Assembly: GCF_042643265.1 (NCBI RefSeq)
Contig: NZ_JBHRRZ010000015.1
Location: 124,001-188,000 of the forward strand
DNA length: 64,000 nt
Origin: Virgibacillus_O sediminis
GTDB taxonomy: Bacteria; Bacillota; Bacilli; Bacillales; Amphibacillaceae
Reading direction: 5' to 3'
The notes under the pieces were generated by a model. The model saw only the letters and a list, made by a program, of their open reading frames with translations. It was not told the origin of the DNA and searched no databases. The first letter of the stretch is position 1; the number at the start of each line of letters is the position of its first letter. Shown in pieces: positions 42,646 through 51,236 of this stretch. Position numbers and translations under genes: made by a program.

Positions 42646-42883
42646 TCATGGCCTCTTCGACCACCTCTTCATACCCGTCATGCTCATCGAAATACTCAAA
42701 ACTTACTTTCGGTTCTACAACGACATGCTTAAAAAGTTCTTCTGACATTTTCTCAGATGAAACCTTTCCGCCTCCAAGCTGAATTCGGTCTTGAATTTGC
42801 GCATAGGCTCGTGTGCCAGGGTGTTGCAATGTATATTCGATTCCTTCGATTTCAACTGTTTTCTTGGTTCCTAGTTTTGGCAT
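42623..42883 (-). CDS. Tail assembly chaperone, short (G-type) product
   Basis: The 86-residue protein (MPKLGTKKTVEIEGIEYTLQ) lies between the tube and tape-measure genes. The ATG at 42883 is eight bases after GGAGG; the frame extending to 42976 has no clear site. Ribosomes that slip near its end would add the 42439-42645 extension. Confidence 0.75.
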   Translation of the reverse strand: MPKLGTKKTVEIEGIEYTLQHPGTRAYAQIQDRIQLGGGKVSSEKMSEELFKHVVVEPKVSFEYFDEHDGYEEVVEEAMTFLRSGK

Positions 42884-42981
42884 TTTGTCTACCTCCGATT
42901 TTTGTTTTAAATACAAAGAAGCAGCCCTGTTGGACTGCCTCGTTGATCTGCTTTGCTTTTTCGCTTTTTTACTCATCTAGA

Positions 42982-43383
42982 TCACTCTTCGGTGTAATCA
43001 AATACGACAATCGTATATTCCCTGTTCTCCGCTTCTTTCCCATATGATCTTGAGGCTGGACGTTGAATCCGTGCCATTGTTCCGCCTGCTTTTTCTTTCG
43101 GTTCATTGTTGTTCATGCAGTAAACCGGCACCATCCGCTTTGACTTGGCAATATCGTCCAGAAACTTTACATATGGGCTTGTTGCCTGCAATACGACTGT
43201 AGCTGTACGTGTCTCGTCGTTTGTTTCTGAAACAACTACATCTCCGGGGTTTGCCCCTACTACATAAGAAAATCCATCTGCGGCTGATTCAAACGAGATA
43301 AAAGTCCCGTCTGCAAGGCCGGTGATGTGTGTATTATCCACTGTTAAAATAACCTTACTGGAATCATAAGTTCCTACTGGCAT
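42982..43383 (-). CDS. Tail tube protein (DUF3277-like)
   Basis: The 133-residue protein (MPVGTYDSSKVILTVDNTHITG) is of the tube family encoded after DUF3383 sheaths, with beta-rich segments and a conserved FDYTEE-type end. AAGGAGGGG precedes the ATG. Confidence 0.85.
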   Translation of the reverse strand: MPVGTYDSSKVILTVDNTHITGLADGTFISFESAADGFSYVVGANPGDVVVSETNDETRTATVVLQATSPYVKFLDDIAKSKRMVPVYCMNNNEPKEKAGGTMARIQRPASRSYGKEAENREYTIVVFDYTEE

Positions 43384-43399
43384 TGTCTACCCCTCCTTA

Positions 43400-44416
43400 T
43401 TAATAGCTGAGAGAGCCGCTGATTTCCGCATCGTGGATGGCCCCCGCTAGTTCGAAACCGAAGTTTCCGCCTGTGTATCGACGTAACGCACGATCTTCTT
43501 CTGATGTTTCTGCACGGCTCAAGAAATTTGTGTTATAGAGTGGAGTCCCGCCCTCATCATCAGCAATAATTCCTTGATTATATCCTGTTTTCAGCACAGA
43601 GAGGACTCCTGCCTCCAATGTGGAAATGCCGCCGTCTGTATAAGGAATTTTCCCTGCTCGGTTCTTTATTTTTTGAACGGTATGCTCGATATTGGCTTTC
43701 ACCCAGTCCTTGCCATGCATGACGTCGATATACTCTCCAGACAATACCTTGCCTTCAGACGTGACATCGTCTCCTGCCTTCGTCACATAAGCGTAACCAT
43801 TGGCGTCCTCAATGTCTGTAAGCTCTCCTGGAGAAAGGTCCTGTGGTGTGATTCCTTTGAGCGTGTGTCCCTGCCAAGTGACAGAACCGACTTCCTGTGA
43901 TCCGATTTCTCCGACAATGGCCGCGTCAATGTGTTCGTCCGCCGGATGAACCGCCACAAAAGTACGATCATTAGTGGTCCCGAGTGTTGTTAGATCAGTT
44001 ACAGATGCGACTCGAGCGGTATATAGTTTCGGAAATTTAGTTGACCCCTCAATCACATCCGAAACATCCCCGATATCCACCACATCTGTATTAGTGGCAA
44101 TTAAGAAATACCAGTCTCTGGATAGCAAACTGTCAACCAGATCAGCGGCAGTTGTTGCTGCTCCTGCATCTGTTGAGGCTGGATCGTAGGCGGCCACTGC
44201 AAACCGGGCTGGTCTGTTTGTTTGCTCCAGAAGAGCGCTCGCTTTTGCGTAAACTTCCGTGGTATCATCAAAGTCTTCTGCCAGCCCTTCCAAGCCTACA
44301 TATTCGGTATAAGGATGGCCCCCTGTTGCTTCACCCACAATCAACGGCTTACCAAAACCGACAGTGCCCGTTGGGTTATTGGTATTAATTCGTACTGTTA
44401 CATCACTTAAAGGCAT
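43400..44416 (-). CDS. Tail sheath protein (DUF3383)
   Basis: The 338-residue sheath belongs to the DUF3383 group (MPLSDVTVRINTNNPTGTVG, then RFAVAAYDPASTDAG, and GNFGFELAGAIHDAEISGSL). Its presence makes the phage contractile. It is shorter than T4-type sheaths, as usual for this group. Confidence 0.9.
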   Translation of the reverse strand: MPLSDVTVRINTNNPTGTVGFGKPLIVGEATGGHPYTEYVGLEGLAEDFDDTTEVYAKASALLEQTNRPARFAVAAYDPASTDAGAATTAADLVDSLLSRDWYFLIATNTDVVDIGDVSDVIEGSTKFPKLYTARVASVTDLTTLGTTNDRTFVAVHPADEHIDAAIVGEIGSQEVGSVTWQGHTLKGITPQDLSPGELTDIEDANGYAYVTKAGDDVTSEGKVLSGEYIDVMHGKDWVKANIEHTVQKIKNRAGKIPYTDGGISTLEAGVLSVLKTGYNQGIIADDEGGTPLYNTNFLSRAETSEEDRALRRYTGGNFGFELAGAIHDAEISGSLSY

Positions 44417-44433
44417 TTATCTAACCTCCTGTT

Positions 44434-44907
44434 TTATAAGTTAAGTTCTTCTATCGGTTCTTCTTCGTACTCTGAGCGGTCTACATAACGGATCCGCACA
44501 TCAAATCCATGCCGGCGCTCGTAATGTTCTCCAAGTAATACACTTCTGTTTTGCGTGGTCGATACCTCGGCAACAGCAATCCCCTTGTCGTTTAAAATAT
44601 CCCGACCAATACGCTCGAAATATTCGATAAGGTTGTAGCAAATTTCCAACGCTTCATCTCGGCTGTCTGAGTGTGCATTAAACGAATAAGATGCCTCTTT
44701 TTGATTAGCATAGGTTTTGGTAAAGCCCGTGTCTGTTTCGGTATAGGTAATGCTGTCACTTCCGTTTTTTTGGTTGTCTGAGGTGACGGAATAGACTACA
44801 TAAGGTCTCGGTGGGATGGACCCGTCATCATCATCTGGAATAATCGGGATATTCAAATGGTTATACAACGCTTGTATCAAGTTGTTTCGGACTTCTAAGG
44901 TCATCAA
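44434..44907 (-). CDS. Neck/tail terminator-like protein (LIC_12616 type)
   Basis: The 157-residue protein (TLEVRNNLIQALYNHLNIPI, then SIPPRPYVVYSVTS) matches the small neck proteins just before the sheath. The start may be TTG at 44907 or ATG at 44904; the full GGAGGTGA lies before both. Confidence 0.75.
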   Translation of the reverse strand: MMTLEVRNNLIQALYNHLNIPIIPDDDDGSIPPRPYVVYSVTSDNQKNGSDSITYTETDTGFTKTYANQKEASYSFNAHSDSRDEALEICYNLIEYFERIGRDILNDKGIAVAEVSTTQNRSVLLGEHYERRHGFDVRIRYVDRSEYEEEPIEELNL

Positions 44908-45275
44908 GAGGTTTCACCTCCTATGTCTGTCCGCTTGAGGAAATAGACATTGAATCCTGCATAATGGCCATATGGCTTATCGCCAGTCACCCGGTATCTT
45001 AAGCCGTCCACCTCCACAACGGCTTCTTCCTCCAATGTTTCCGGCTCCTGGAGGAAGAGTTTTCGGTCTTGAATGGTATAAGTGCCAGCTGTGTCAAATT
45101 GCAAGTCATCATTGCCAAGGGGGAGGATGACTCCCTCCATATTTACTGGCGGGAGTTCTGCTCCTTTGACCCACTGGCCACCGTTTGTGTAGTCTCGGTA
45201 ACTCTCAGAGTAAGGGATGTGTTGAAAAGGACGGCTGAATTCGCCAAACACCGTACTGAAATCGAATATCGTCAT
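44904..45275 (-). CDS. Head-tail connector region protein
   Basis: This 123-residue protein (VFGEFSRPFQHIPYSESYRDYTNG, LQFDTAGTYTIQDRKLFL) occurs in the head-tail joining cluster and overlaps both neighbours by four bases. It has the size and place of a head completion or stopper protein, but I do not recognise the family exactly. Confidence 0.65.
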   Translation of the reverse strand: MTIFDFSTVFGEFSRPFQHIPYSESYRDYTNGGQWVKGAELPPVNMEGVILPLGNDDLQFDTAGTYTIQDRKLFLQEPETLEEEAVVEVDGLRYRVTGDKPYGHYAGFNVYFLKRTDIGGETS

Positions 45276-45763
45276 TCTCTGATCACTTTCCAGGTTACAC
45301 GAGTTATCAGGCCACCGGCGCCACCCTTGTCGATCAATGGATTGGATGAACGTTTTTTCTTGATTGTACTTTCAGCATTTTCCGGGGTGTCGAGCGTTCT
45401 AATTTTATTTTGGATATCCGAAACCACTTTAGCTCCCATCTGTTCATACATCTGCTCGACACTCATCTGGAAAGCTAAGACACGATCCAGTCGTTCTTCT
45501 ATGAATGCCGTCCATTCCCGTTCTTTTTCTTCGAAGGTGGACCTCATAAATGAACGTTCTGGAACACGAATTTCACCATTTGGCAAAGCAATGGTGATAC
45601 CAAACTCATGGACATTGGCAATCATGACATAAGACTCGTCGCCCGTATCATCCTCACCGAAGATTCCAATACTCAATGCATAGCGCCCCAGATCGTCGAT
45701 GACTTTCTGCAGTTTCGGAAAATTATCTTCTTTTATGGTGATATTCATTTGAGAATTCTTCAT
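45272..45763 (-). CDS. Tail completion protein, HK97 gp10-like
   Basis: The 163-residue protein has MIANVHEFG followed by IRVPERSFMRSTF, the typical signature of gp10/Mu gpG-like neck proteins (hEFGt...iPaRpFlr). It is mostly helical and acts at the head-tail joint. Confidence 0.8.
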   Translation of the reverse strand: MKNSQMNITIKEDNFPKLQKVIDDLGRYALSIGIFGEDDTGDESYVMIANVHEFGITIALPNGEIRVPERSFMRSTFEEKEREWTAFIEERLDRVLAFQMSVEQMYEQMGAKVVSDIQNKIRTLDTPENAESTIKKKRSSNPLIDKGGAGGLITRVTWKVIRE

Positions 45764-46095
45764 TATATCACCGTCAAATTAAGAAGAGGCTTGGATTTTT
45801 TAAGAATGCGATCGTATTCTTGGCCGTATGGTGTGGAGTCAATTCCTGCACCACCTGTTGTGGTAAATGTCTGCGATATTTCTCCGACTTTTTGATTCTG
45901 TGCTTGTCGGACATTCAGAGAAGCCATATGCGCCGCCAGATAACGTGTTGCTCGTTCCCGATACTCTTCCTTGATTGGAGAAGAGGACACTTCCTGAGAG
46001 GCGTCCTCAATATATACATCCATATCCTCATTGCTTACTGCTTTTAAATGGGAGGCAATTGACTTGACTCTTGCAGCTGTTGTGAGAGATTCCAT
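45763..46095 (-). CDS. Head-tail adaptor (DUF4054-like)
   Basis: The 110-residue protein (MESLTTAARVKSIASHLKAV, then ATRYLAAHMASLNVRQAQ) fits DUF4054 adaptors with a helical body and the conserved end GAGIDSTPYGQEYDRILKK. It overlaps the next gene by one base. Confidence 0.8.
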   Translation of the reverse strand: MESLTTAARVKSIASHLKAVSNEDMDVYIEDASQEVSSSPIKEEYRERATRYLAAHMASLNVRQAQNQKVGEISQTFTTTGGAGIDSTPYGQEYDRILKKSKPLLNLTVI

Positions 46096-46106
46096 AAGAC
46101 CACTCC

Positions 46107-46433
46107 TTATTCCTCTTCGTCGTTACCCTGGAGCTCAGAAAGCTTAACTTCAATAGCCTCTTGCACCGTTTTGCGGTCGTCCGTCTCCTGCCACTCCTCC
46201 AGTAGTGAGATGGAAGTGGTGTCTTCTACCAGCTCCACCGCTTCATCTACATTGAAATCCTTCGTGCTTTTCGCTTTCTCATGGGAAACGATTTCCCCTT
46301 TTTTGATTAGCGACTTGATGATTGGATGGGAACTGAATTTTTTCCAGTTCTTTTCTGTGACCTCATTAGTACCTGGCACTAGCATTACACCAGCTGCATG
46401 CCTTACGTAATTTCCTTTATTATGAATAATCAT
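46107..46433 (-). CDS. Small head-region protein
   Basis: The 108-residue protein starts MIIHNKGNYVRHAAGVMLVPGTNEV, then a helical acidic region. Proteins of this kind follow the capsid gene in DUF2184 phages. Function unknown; it could be an assembly factor. Confidence 0.65.
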   Translation of the reverse strand: MIIHNKGNYVRHAAGVMLVPGTNEVTEKNWKKFSSHPIIKSLIKKGEIVSHEKAKSTKDFNVDEAVELVEDTTSISLLEEWQETDDRKTVQEAIEVKLSELQGNDEEE

Positions 46434-46435
46434 GA

Positions 46436-47332
46436 TTAAATGCCATCTCCTCTCACAATTGCCATAGGATAGCGGATAATTGGACCGCCTGTGCGTTCTT
46501 CCAATGGGATTTTGTAGTTAGGGAACTTGTATTCCTGCTGATGACGAGTAATGTCCATCGGTATCAGTACCTCGATTACCGCAGGGGAACTATCAAATAC
46601 CAGGAAGCTGTTTGTGTCGCTGTCGCCCATCCCTTCAAGGTCAGAAGTGGATTCAATGCGAGAGAACCAGTTCTGGCTTCTCAGGTATTCCAAGACCGTT
46701 TTATCCGTATTTTCGTTGTACTCTTTTTCCAACTCTTCCATGGCATCAGGTGTCACAATGAGTGTGTCCGCCTGATGGCCAGGAAGACGATTGATGGCAG
46801 AACGCGCTTGACGTAGGTCGGCAACAATCTCTTTGCCTGTCTTGTCCGTCCACCTTGCAGAACCATCAGCACCATTATCAAGTGCTTTGATCTGAATTCC
46901 TTCTGCGTTTGCCACGCCCAGAATGTTGTGTTTAGCATCGCCTTTCCACACGATTTTGTTTTCTTTTTCAGCAATGGCCCGACGAGCAGTGGCTGCCTTC
47001 GTTGTTTCAATAGGCGTACCTGACATTTGCCCTTGGCGCAATTCCTGAATAGAGTAACGGAAAGCTGCAGCAATAGAGTAAATTTGTTCTGTGTGGCGCT
47101 CCATATCTGCATCAACCAACGGGATATCCTCTGCTCCAGGGGCCAATATCTTGGCGGCGCCAGAACGCTTGATTACATCATAGGAATAAGTTTCTGCACC
47201 GGCTGGCACGTTTGTTTTCACATTAAAAATACCGCGAGCTTTTAGTTCCTCGCGGTTTGTCTCATAAATCGTATTGTCAATGGCATTGAGGTCCTGTGGG
47301 CGGATCAATGCGTCTTCTCTAAATGTCGTCAT
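46436..47332 (-). CDS. Major capsid protein (DUF2184-like)
   Basis: This 298-residue protein carries PAGAETYSYDVIKRSGAAKI, ATARRAIAEKENKIVWKGDA and a conserved C-terminal GGPIIRYPMAIVRGDG, in the pattern of DUF2184/encapsulin-like HK97-fold capsids. Its position after the cement protein and a protease-like DUF2213 gene fits. GAGGAG precedes the ATG. Confidence 0.85.
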   Translation of the reverse strand: MTTFREDALIRPQDLNAIDNTIYETNREELKARGIFNVKTNVPAGAETYSYDVIKRSGAAKILAPGAEDIPLVDADMERHTEQIYSIAAAFRYSIQELRQGQMSGTPIETTKAATARRAIAEKENKIVWKGDAKHNILGVANAEGIQIKALDNGADGSARWTDKTGKEIVADLRQARSAINRLPGHQADTLIVTPDAMEELEKEYNENTDKTVLEYLRSQNWFSRIESTSDLEGMGDSDTNSFLVFDSSPAVIEVLIPMDITRHQQEYKFPNYKIPLEERTGGPIIRYPMAIVRGDGI

Positions 47333-47355
47333 AGTTATTCACTCCTCATTGTAAG

Positions 47356-47814
47356 TTATGGTAGGTTAATTTCTAGTTGAGCAAGATCACCAGCTGCAGC
47401 CGCTGAACGAAACTTAGCGGAAGGCATTTCCGTTACCTCGGTGGTGGCTGTAGAGCTTGGACGGAAGTTTCCAGTGGCATTGTCAACTACCGGTGTATCT
47501 CCAGAAAGGACGTCTTCCTCGACTTCCACCCAGATAACGCCTTTCGTAACAACAGCAACCGGCTTATTGACCGGATAGAATTGGTCATCTGCGTTAGTGA
47601 TCCAGTCATGCTGTTCCCTGGCAAGTGCAATTCCCTCTGGTGTACTGCCTGCAAATGGTACGACGGTTTCTGGGTCGGTCCCCAGCTGTACAGCGATACC
47701 ATAAGCAACATCAGCTGCAGCACCTTTAGTAATTGCGCTGTAATCCTGATAGTTTGCTAGTTTACCTTTCGACTTTGCTTCAGACATGTACTTTTCATAG
47801 CTTGTAATTGGCAT
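47356..47814 (-). CDS. Capsid cement/decoration protein (DUF2190-like)
   Basis: The 152-residue protein (NYQDYSAITKGAAADVAYGIAV, then GVIWVEVEEDVLSGDTPVV) matches structural cement proteins of the DUF2190 type, with a beta-rich core that binds capsid joints. Confidence 0.75.
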   Translation of the reverse strand: MPITSYEKYMSEAKSKGKLANYQDYSAITKGAAADVAYGIAVQLGTDPETVVPFAGSTPEGIALAREQHDWITNADDQFYPVNKPVAVVTKGVIWVEVEEDVLSGDTPVVDNATGNFRPSSTATTEVTEMPSAKFRSAAAAGDLAQLEINLP

Positions 47815-47828
47815 CGTTTATCCTCCTT

Positions 47829-48917
47829 TTATTTAGAATCACGTAGATTTAAACGTTTCTTCCGCTTCTCTTCCAGATCGCTATCTCCTGTATAAGAACC
47901 GCCAGTATGCAAATGATTTTCACCAGTAGAGGAGAATCCGTCCTGCTTCGAACGTTCCACTGTAGCGTCATAGAAAGCGTTGATATATTCATCTGACTTG
48001 CCGTCTCCTTTGAAATCCGGCTTTACCTTCTGGATGACCGCTTCTTTGATCTCACGCTCTTTTTTGCCTGTGAAATCATACTCATCACCTAAGAAGGATT
48101 TTGCCCCAGAGACAAGCTCCACACGCTCCTGTACCTTCTTATCCAGTTCATCCTCAGAGAGATTCTGTTTCTTGGCATCCTCTAATTCTGTTTTTGCATT
48201 TTTGTAATCCGCTTCAAGTGCATCATATCTACCCTGCAGTGCATCATAATCTTTCGCCTTATTTTCCGCTGAGTCCTTCTGAGCTTCTAGTGCGTCCAAT
48301 CGAGATTTTACGACCGGATCCACCTCGTATTCTTTACCGTCAATTTTATATTTAGGCATTTCACTGCCACCTCCATCATTTTTTAATTGCCATGCGGCGC
48401 TATCATTACGGATACTTACTTCAGGGCCAGCGCGTCCCTGCTCGACAATTGCAATATGGTTGATATCGATATTGCGCTGGGCGTATTCATAACTATCACC
48501 GTTATAGGTGCCCGGTTCCGACACCACATCAGAAAGGAAGCCGATACTGATCTCTCGCTGATCCCCATTCTTTATCTTGTCGATTAGGCCAGCGTCCGTA
48601 ACCGTCAACGACACTTTAAGCATGCTGTTTTCCACTCGGCTGTCTGTATGGCTCAACCCTTTGGCGTATTGGCTATGATTGGACAGCGTAACCGGTTCAC
48701 TGGGATGTCCATCTGTAACCGCCTTGGAACGCGCAGACTGGATGGTTAAATCGCTGAACACATCATCCGGAAGCTTTGCCTCCATCTGAATGGTTCCATC
48801 TTGCCGTTGATATGGGAACACTCCGGGCCTAGTAATTGGTGCGTCCACGGTAAGATAGCCTTCCGCTGTCTCCTGGTAATCCATAATCATTACCTTGTCG
48901 AACCTCTGTACCTTCAA
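47829..48917 (-). CDS. Prohead protease/scaffold (DUF2213)
   Basis: The 362-residue protein has a protease-like N-terminal half with GHPSEPVTL and EISIGFLSDV, and a helical acidic C-terminal half resembling a scaffold (EADYKNAKTELEDAKKQNLS). This fusion of maturation protease and scaffold is common. TTG follows GGAGGTGA. Confidence 0.85.
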   Translation of the reverse strand: MKVQRFDKVMIMDYQETAEGYLTVDAPITRPGVFPYQRQDGTIQMEAKLPDDVFSDLTIQSARSKAVTDGHPSEPVTLSNHSQYAKGLSHTDSRVENSMLKVSLTVTDAGLIDKIKNGDQREISIGFLSDVVSEPGTYNGDSYEYAQRNIDINHIAIVEQGRAGPEVSIRNDSAAWQLKNDGGGSEMPKYKIDGKEYEVDPVVKSRLDALEAQKDSAENKAKDYDALQGRYDALEADYKNAKTELEDAKKQNLSEDELDKKVQERVELVSGAKSFLGDEYDFTGKKEREIKEAVIQKVKPDFKGDGKSDEYINAFYDATVERSKQDGFSSTGENHLHTGGSYTGDSDLEEKRKKRLNLRDSK

Positions 48918-48951
48918 GCTTTATCACCTCCTTTAAAGCATAAAATATCCC

Positions 48952-49113
48952 TTATCCCTCTTTCATACCGCTTTTGAGGGAAGGGATATTTATAGTTGGA
49001 CTGTTTACTTTCATGTTCTGCATCTTCATCAATCGATCAATCTCTTCCGGTGTTCCTTCGTATTCTTTTGTGGTATACACATTGCCTACATGCTTAGTTT
49101 CCTCATATCGCAT
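48952..49113 (-). CDS. Small head-region protein
   Basis: A 53-residue frame (MRYEETKHVGNVYTTKEYEG, then TPEEIDRLMKMQNMKVNSP) starts after a strong AAAGGAGG. It is between the Mu F-like and DUF2213 genes. Its last codons form one arm of an inverted repeat (48943-48998 region) that might act as an attenuator. Confidence 0.7.
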   Translation of the reverse strand: MRYEETKHVGNVYTTKEYEGTPEEIDRLMKMQNMKVNSPTINIPSLKSGMKEG

Positions 49114-49128
49114 TTTCAGCGACCTCCT

Positions 49129-49908
49129 TTATTCAAATACAGGCTCTGCTACACAGCGGCAGCGGAAATCTTCTCCAGGCATTCCAACATCTGGGGGGTT
49201 CTTGTAGGAAAATTTCTTCCCGTCCAGTTCCTCATGGCTTTCACGAACACGTTCATCCCCTGAAGTACGCCAGATAAATTCTTTTACACCCATATTCTGA
49301 TGACGTTCTGCTGTCATTTGACCGAAAATGGTTCCTGCTTGATCTGTAGCAATAAATTCCGCCCGTCGTCTAGTCATTCCGGTTTGTTCCATAAGCTGCT
49401 GACGGATATCCTTGATGGTTGAGCTCTTCTTGGCCCCTTGGAGAATAATCCGCTCCACATTCGTCATGTAGGTATCTTTAATGTTTGTAATGTAGCTGAC
49501 ATTCTCTTGAATGGCTGCTTCCATGAAGTCTGATAGCTTATCGCTGTTATCGGTGGGATCTACACCCTTTATTTTCCCTTGGGATGCCATGTTTTTAAAA
49601 TTTGCCTTATCCAACAGCTTTACAAAGTTGGTCGCAATCTGAGTAGAAACATGAACATCATAAATTCGGTTTGCTTCATTCGTTATGACGGTGATTGCTG
49701 ACTGAATAAGACTGAGTGGCCCGTCCATTCTTATCTCGATAGAGTCGGACCTTTTCAATGCTTTTATTTCTTCTTTGATTTGATTATCAAATACATCGAG
49801 TGAGACCTTCCCCATTTCTCTTACCTGGCGTTTTAAATCTCTGGAATAGGTGACAGCCACCGAATTAGGAAAACGAGTAGGCCTGACCTTTCTAGCCATC
49901 CTGCTCAC
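49129..49908 (-). CDS. Phage head morphogenesis protein, Mu gpF-like
   Basis: This 259-residue protein has the minor-head signature (TGMTRRRAEFIATDQAGTIF, then GVKEFIWRTSGDERVRESHE, and MPGEDFRCRCVAEP). It binds the portal and helps DNA packaging. The start is GTG at 49908 or ATG at 49899; it overlaps the portal stop. Confidence 0.9.
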   Translation of the reverse strand: MSRMARKVRPTRFPNSVAVTYSRDLKRQVREMGKVSLDVFDNQIKEEIKALKRSDSIEIRMDGPLSLIQSAITVITNEANRIYDVHVSTQIATNFVKLLDKANFKNMASQGKIKGVDPTDNSDKLSDFMEAAIQENVSYITNIKDTYMTNVERIILQGAKKSSTIKDIRQQLMEQTGMTRRRAEFIATDQAGTIFGQMTAERHQNMGVKEFIWRTSGDERVRESHEELDGKKFSYKNPPDVGMPGEDFRCRCVAEPVFE

Positions 49909-51223
49909 GGCTTTCTTTCTGTTTTCTGTATACTTCCTCGGCCATTCTATTTAATTCTGCCTCGTCTCCCGTAAAGGCAAGAGTTGGTTCCAGTCCATAT
50001 CGTCCAAAGCGAGTATCTCTCACTTCATCAGACGTTAATACACCATTCATGATGTAAATATCATCCGTTTCAGCCACCATTTTGCGTATCTCGGCATCTG
50101 TTTTGGCGTCAACGTCCCAGAGAGGGTTGAACTGAATTTCCCAGTCAATGGACTCCGGGTCAATGCGGCCGCCTAACTCATCCTCACACCAAAGTAATAC
50201 ACGGATTAGCTTCTCCAGCTGCGGCTTCATTTCATTTTCCTGCATGGCAGCTATTCGGGAGTAATAATTCATTACATCATACTGGGCGCCGGTTATCGTT
50301 CCAGCTTCCTGCCCCTTGATCACTGTTTTTGGCATTCGAGTAGCGCCGGAAAGCATATCCCATACATAATCCAGCAGGTCTTTAATGCCACCTACATTGG
50401 TAGACTTTTTTTCAAGTTTTTCATCTTTGCCAATGATTGCTAGGGCTTCCGTCCGAAACATATAATCCATCAGCATACCCAATTCCCTACGTTCCTCTCG
50501 AGACATTTCTTCAATATCCTCACTACTGTATGTCTTAAAGGTGAAGTCATAAAGAATCTGTCCGACACTCCATAGGGAAGTATCCATCACCGTCAATATG
50601 TCATATAACGGCTCGAGTAATGGCTGCCCTTTTGTTTCGTCCTCCAAGCGCCTGGTCTGATCGTGGAGAATCCGGCTGGCATGCACAAGATTCCTTTTGG
50701 CACTGTCTACCTTCTTTGGCAGCTCATACTGCTCCACACTGCCATATTCCGGAGAAAACACATCGCTATTGGAAATCATGCTCTCGACTTTAAAGCCGCT
50801 AAATGCATGAATGTATTCCAAACTTTTTAATTTGTCTGTATCAATCGGGTCTTCCAGGCTGAAGAGTGAACTTTGCTTTACACCTAAGCTAATCAATCCA
50901 TCACCGGACAGTCGCTCAAATCGCCGCATATCCTTAAATGCTTCTTTAGCTTTAAGATCTCTCAGCTTCTGCATGATGGCATTTTTTAAATCCTCATCTT
51001 CCATCTTGAGAGTGATCCAATTCCGCGTAATATCTTCAGCAGGAATATTGATGATGTTTTGGATAATCATATTCGTGGCATATAAGGATTTTAATTCTTC
51101 TTTGCTCAACAGCCGCCTGTGTCCAGGAGTCTGCCGCACAAGAGCATCCCGTTCGTTTGCCTTTCCATTCCCTTGCATGAAGTCATTACGAAATTCCTTC
51201 GCCCGTTCTATCGTTGAATTCAT
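49892..51223 (-). CDS. Portal protein (DUF1073)
   Basis: The 443-residue portal matches DUF1073 (RRLLSKEELKSLYATNMIIQ, NIINIPAEDITRNWITLKME, RRFERLSGDGLISLGVKQSS, ATRMPKTVIKGQEAGTITGA). It forms the dodecameric packaging ring. AGGAGGTGA precedes the ATG. Confidence 0.9.
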   Translation of the reverse strand: MNSTIERAKEFRNDFMQGNGKANERDALVRQTPGHRRLLSKEELKSLYATNMIIQNIINIPAEDITRNWITLKMEDEDLKNAIMQKLRDLKAKEAFKDMRRFERLSGDGLISLGVKQSSLFSLEDPIDTDKLKSLEYIHAFSGFKVESMISNSDVFSPEYGSVEQYELPKKVDSAKRNLVHASRILHDQTRRLEDETKGQPLLEPLYDILTVMDTSLWSVGQILYDFTFKTYSSEDIEEMSREERRELGMLMDYMFRTEALAIIGKDEKLEKKSTNVGGIKDLLDYVWDMLSGATRMPKTVIKGQEAGTITGAQYDVMNYYSRIAAMQENEMKPQLEKLIRVLLWCEDELGGRIDPESIDWEIQFNPLWDVDAKTDAEIRKMVAETDDIYIMNGVLTSDEVRDTRFGRYGLEPTLAFTGDEAELNRMAEEVYRKQKESREQDG

Positions 51224-51236
51224 CAGGAATCACCTC

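Noticed and set aside
42060..42782. 240-residue plus-strand open frame opposite the tape measure and chaperone
   Set aside because: It is the antisense shadow of two well-supported phage genes, serine/cysteine rich, without homologous motifs.
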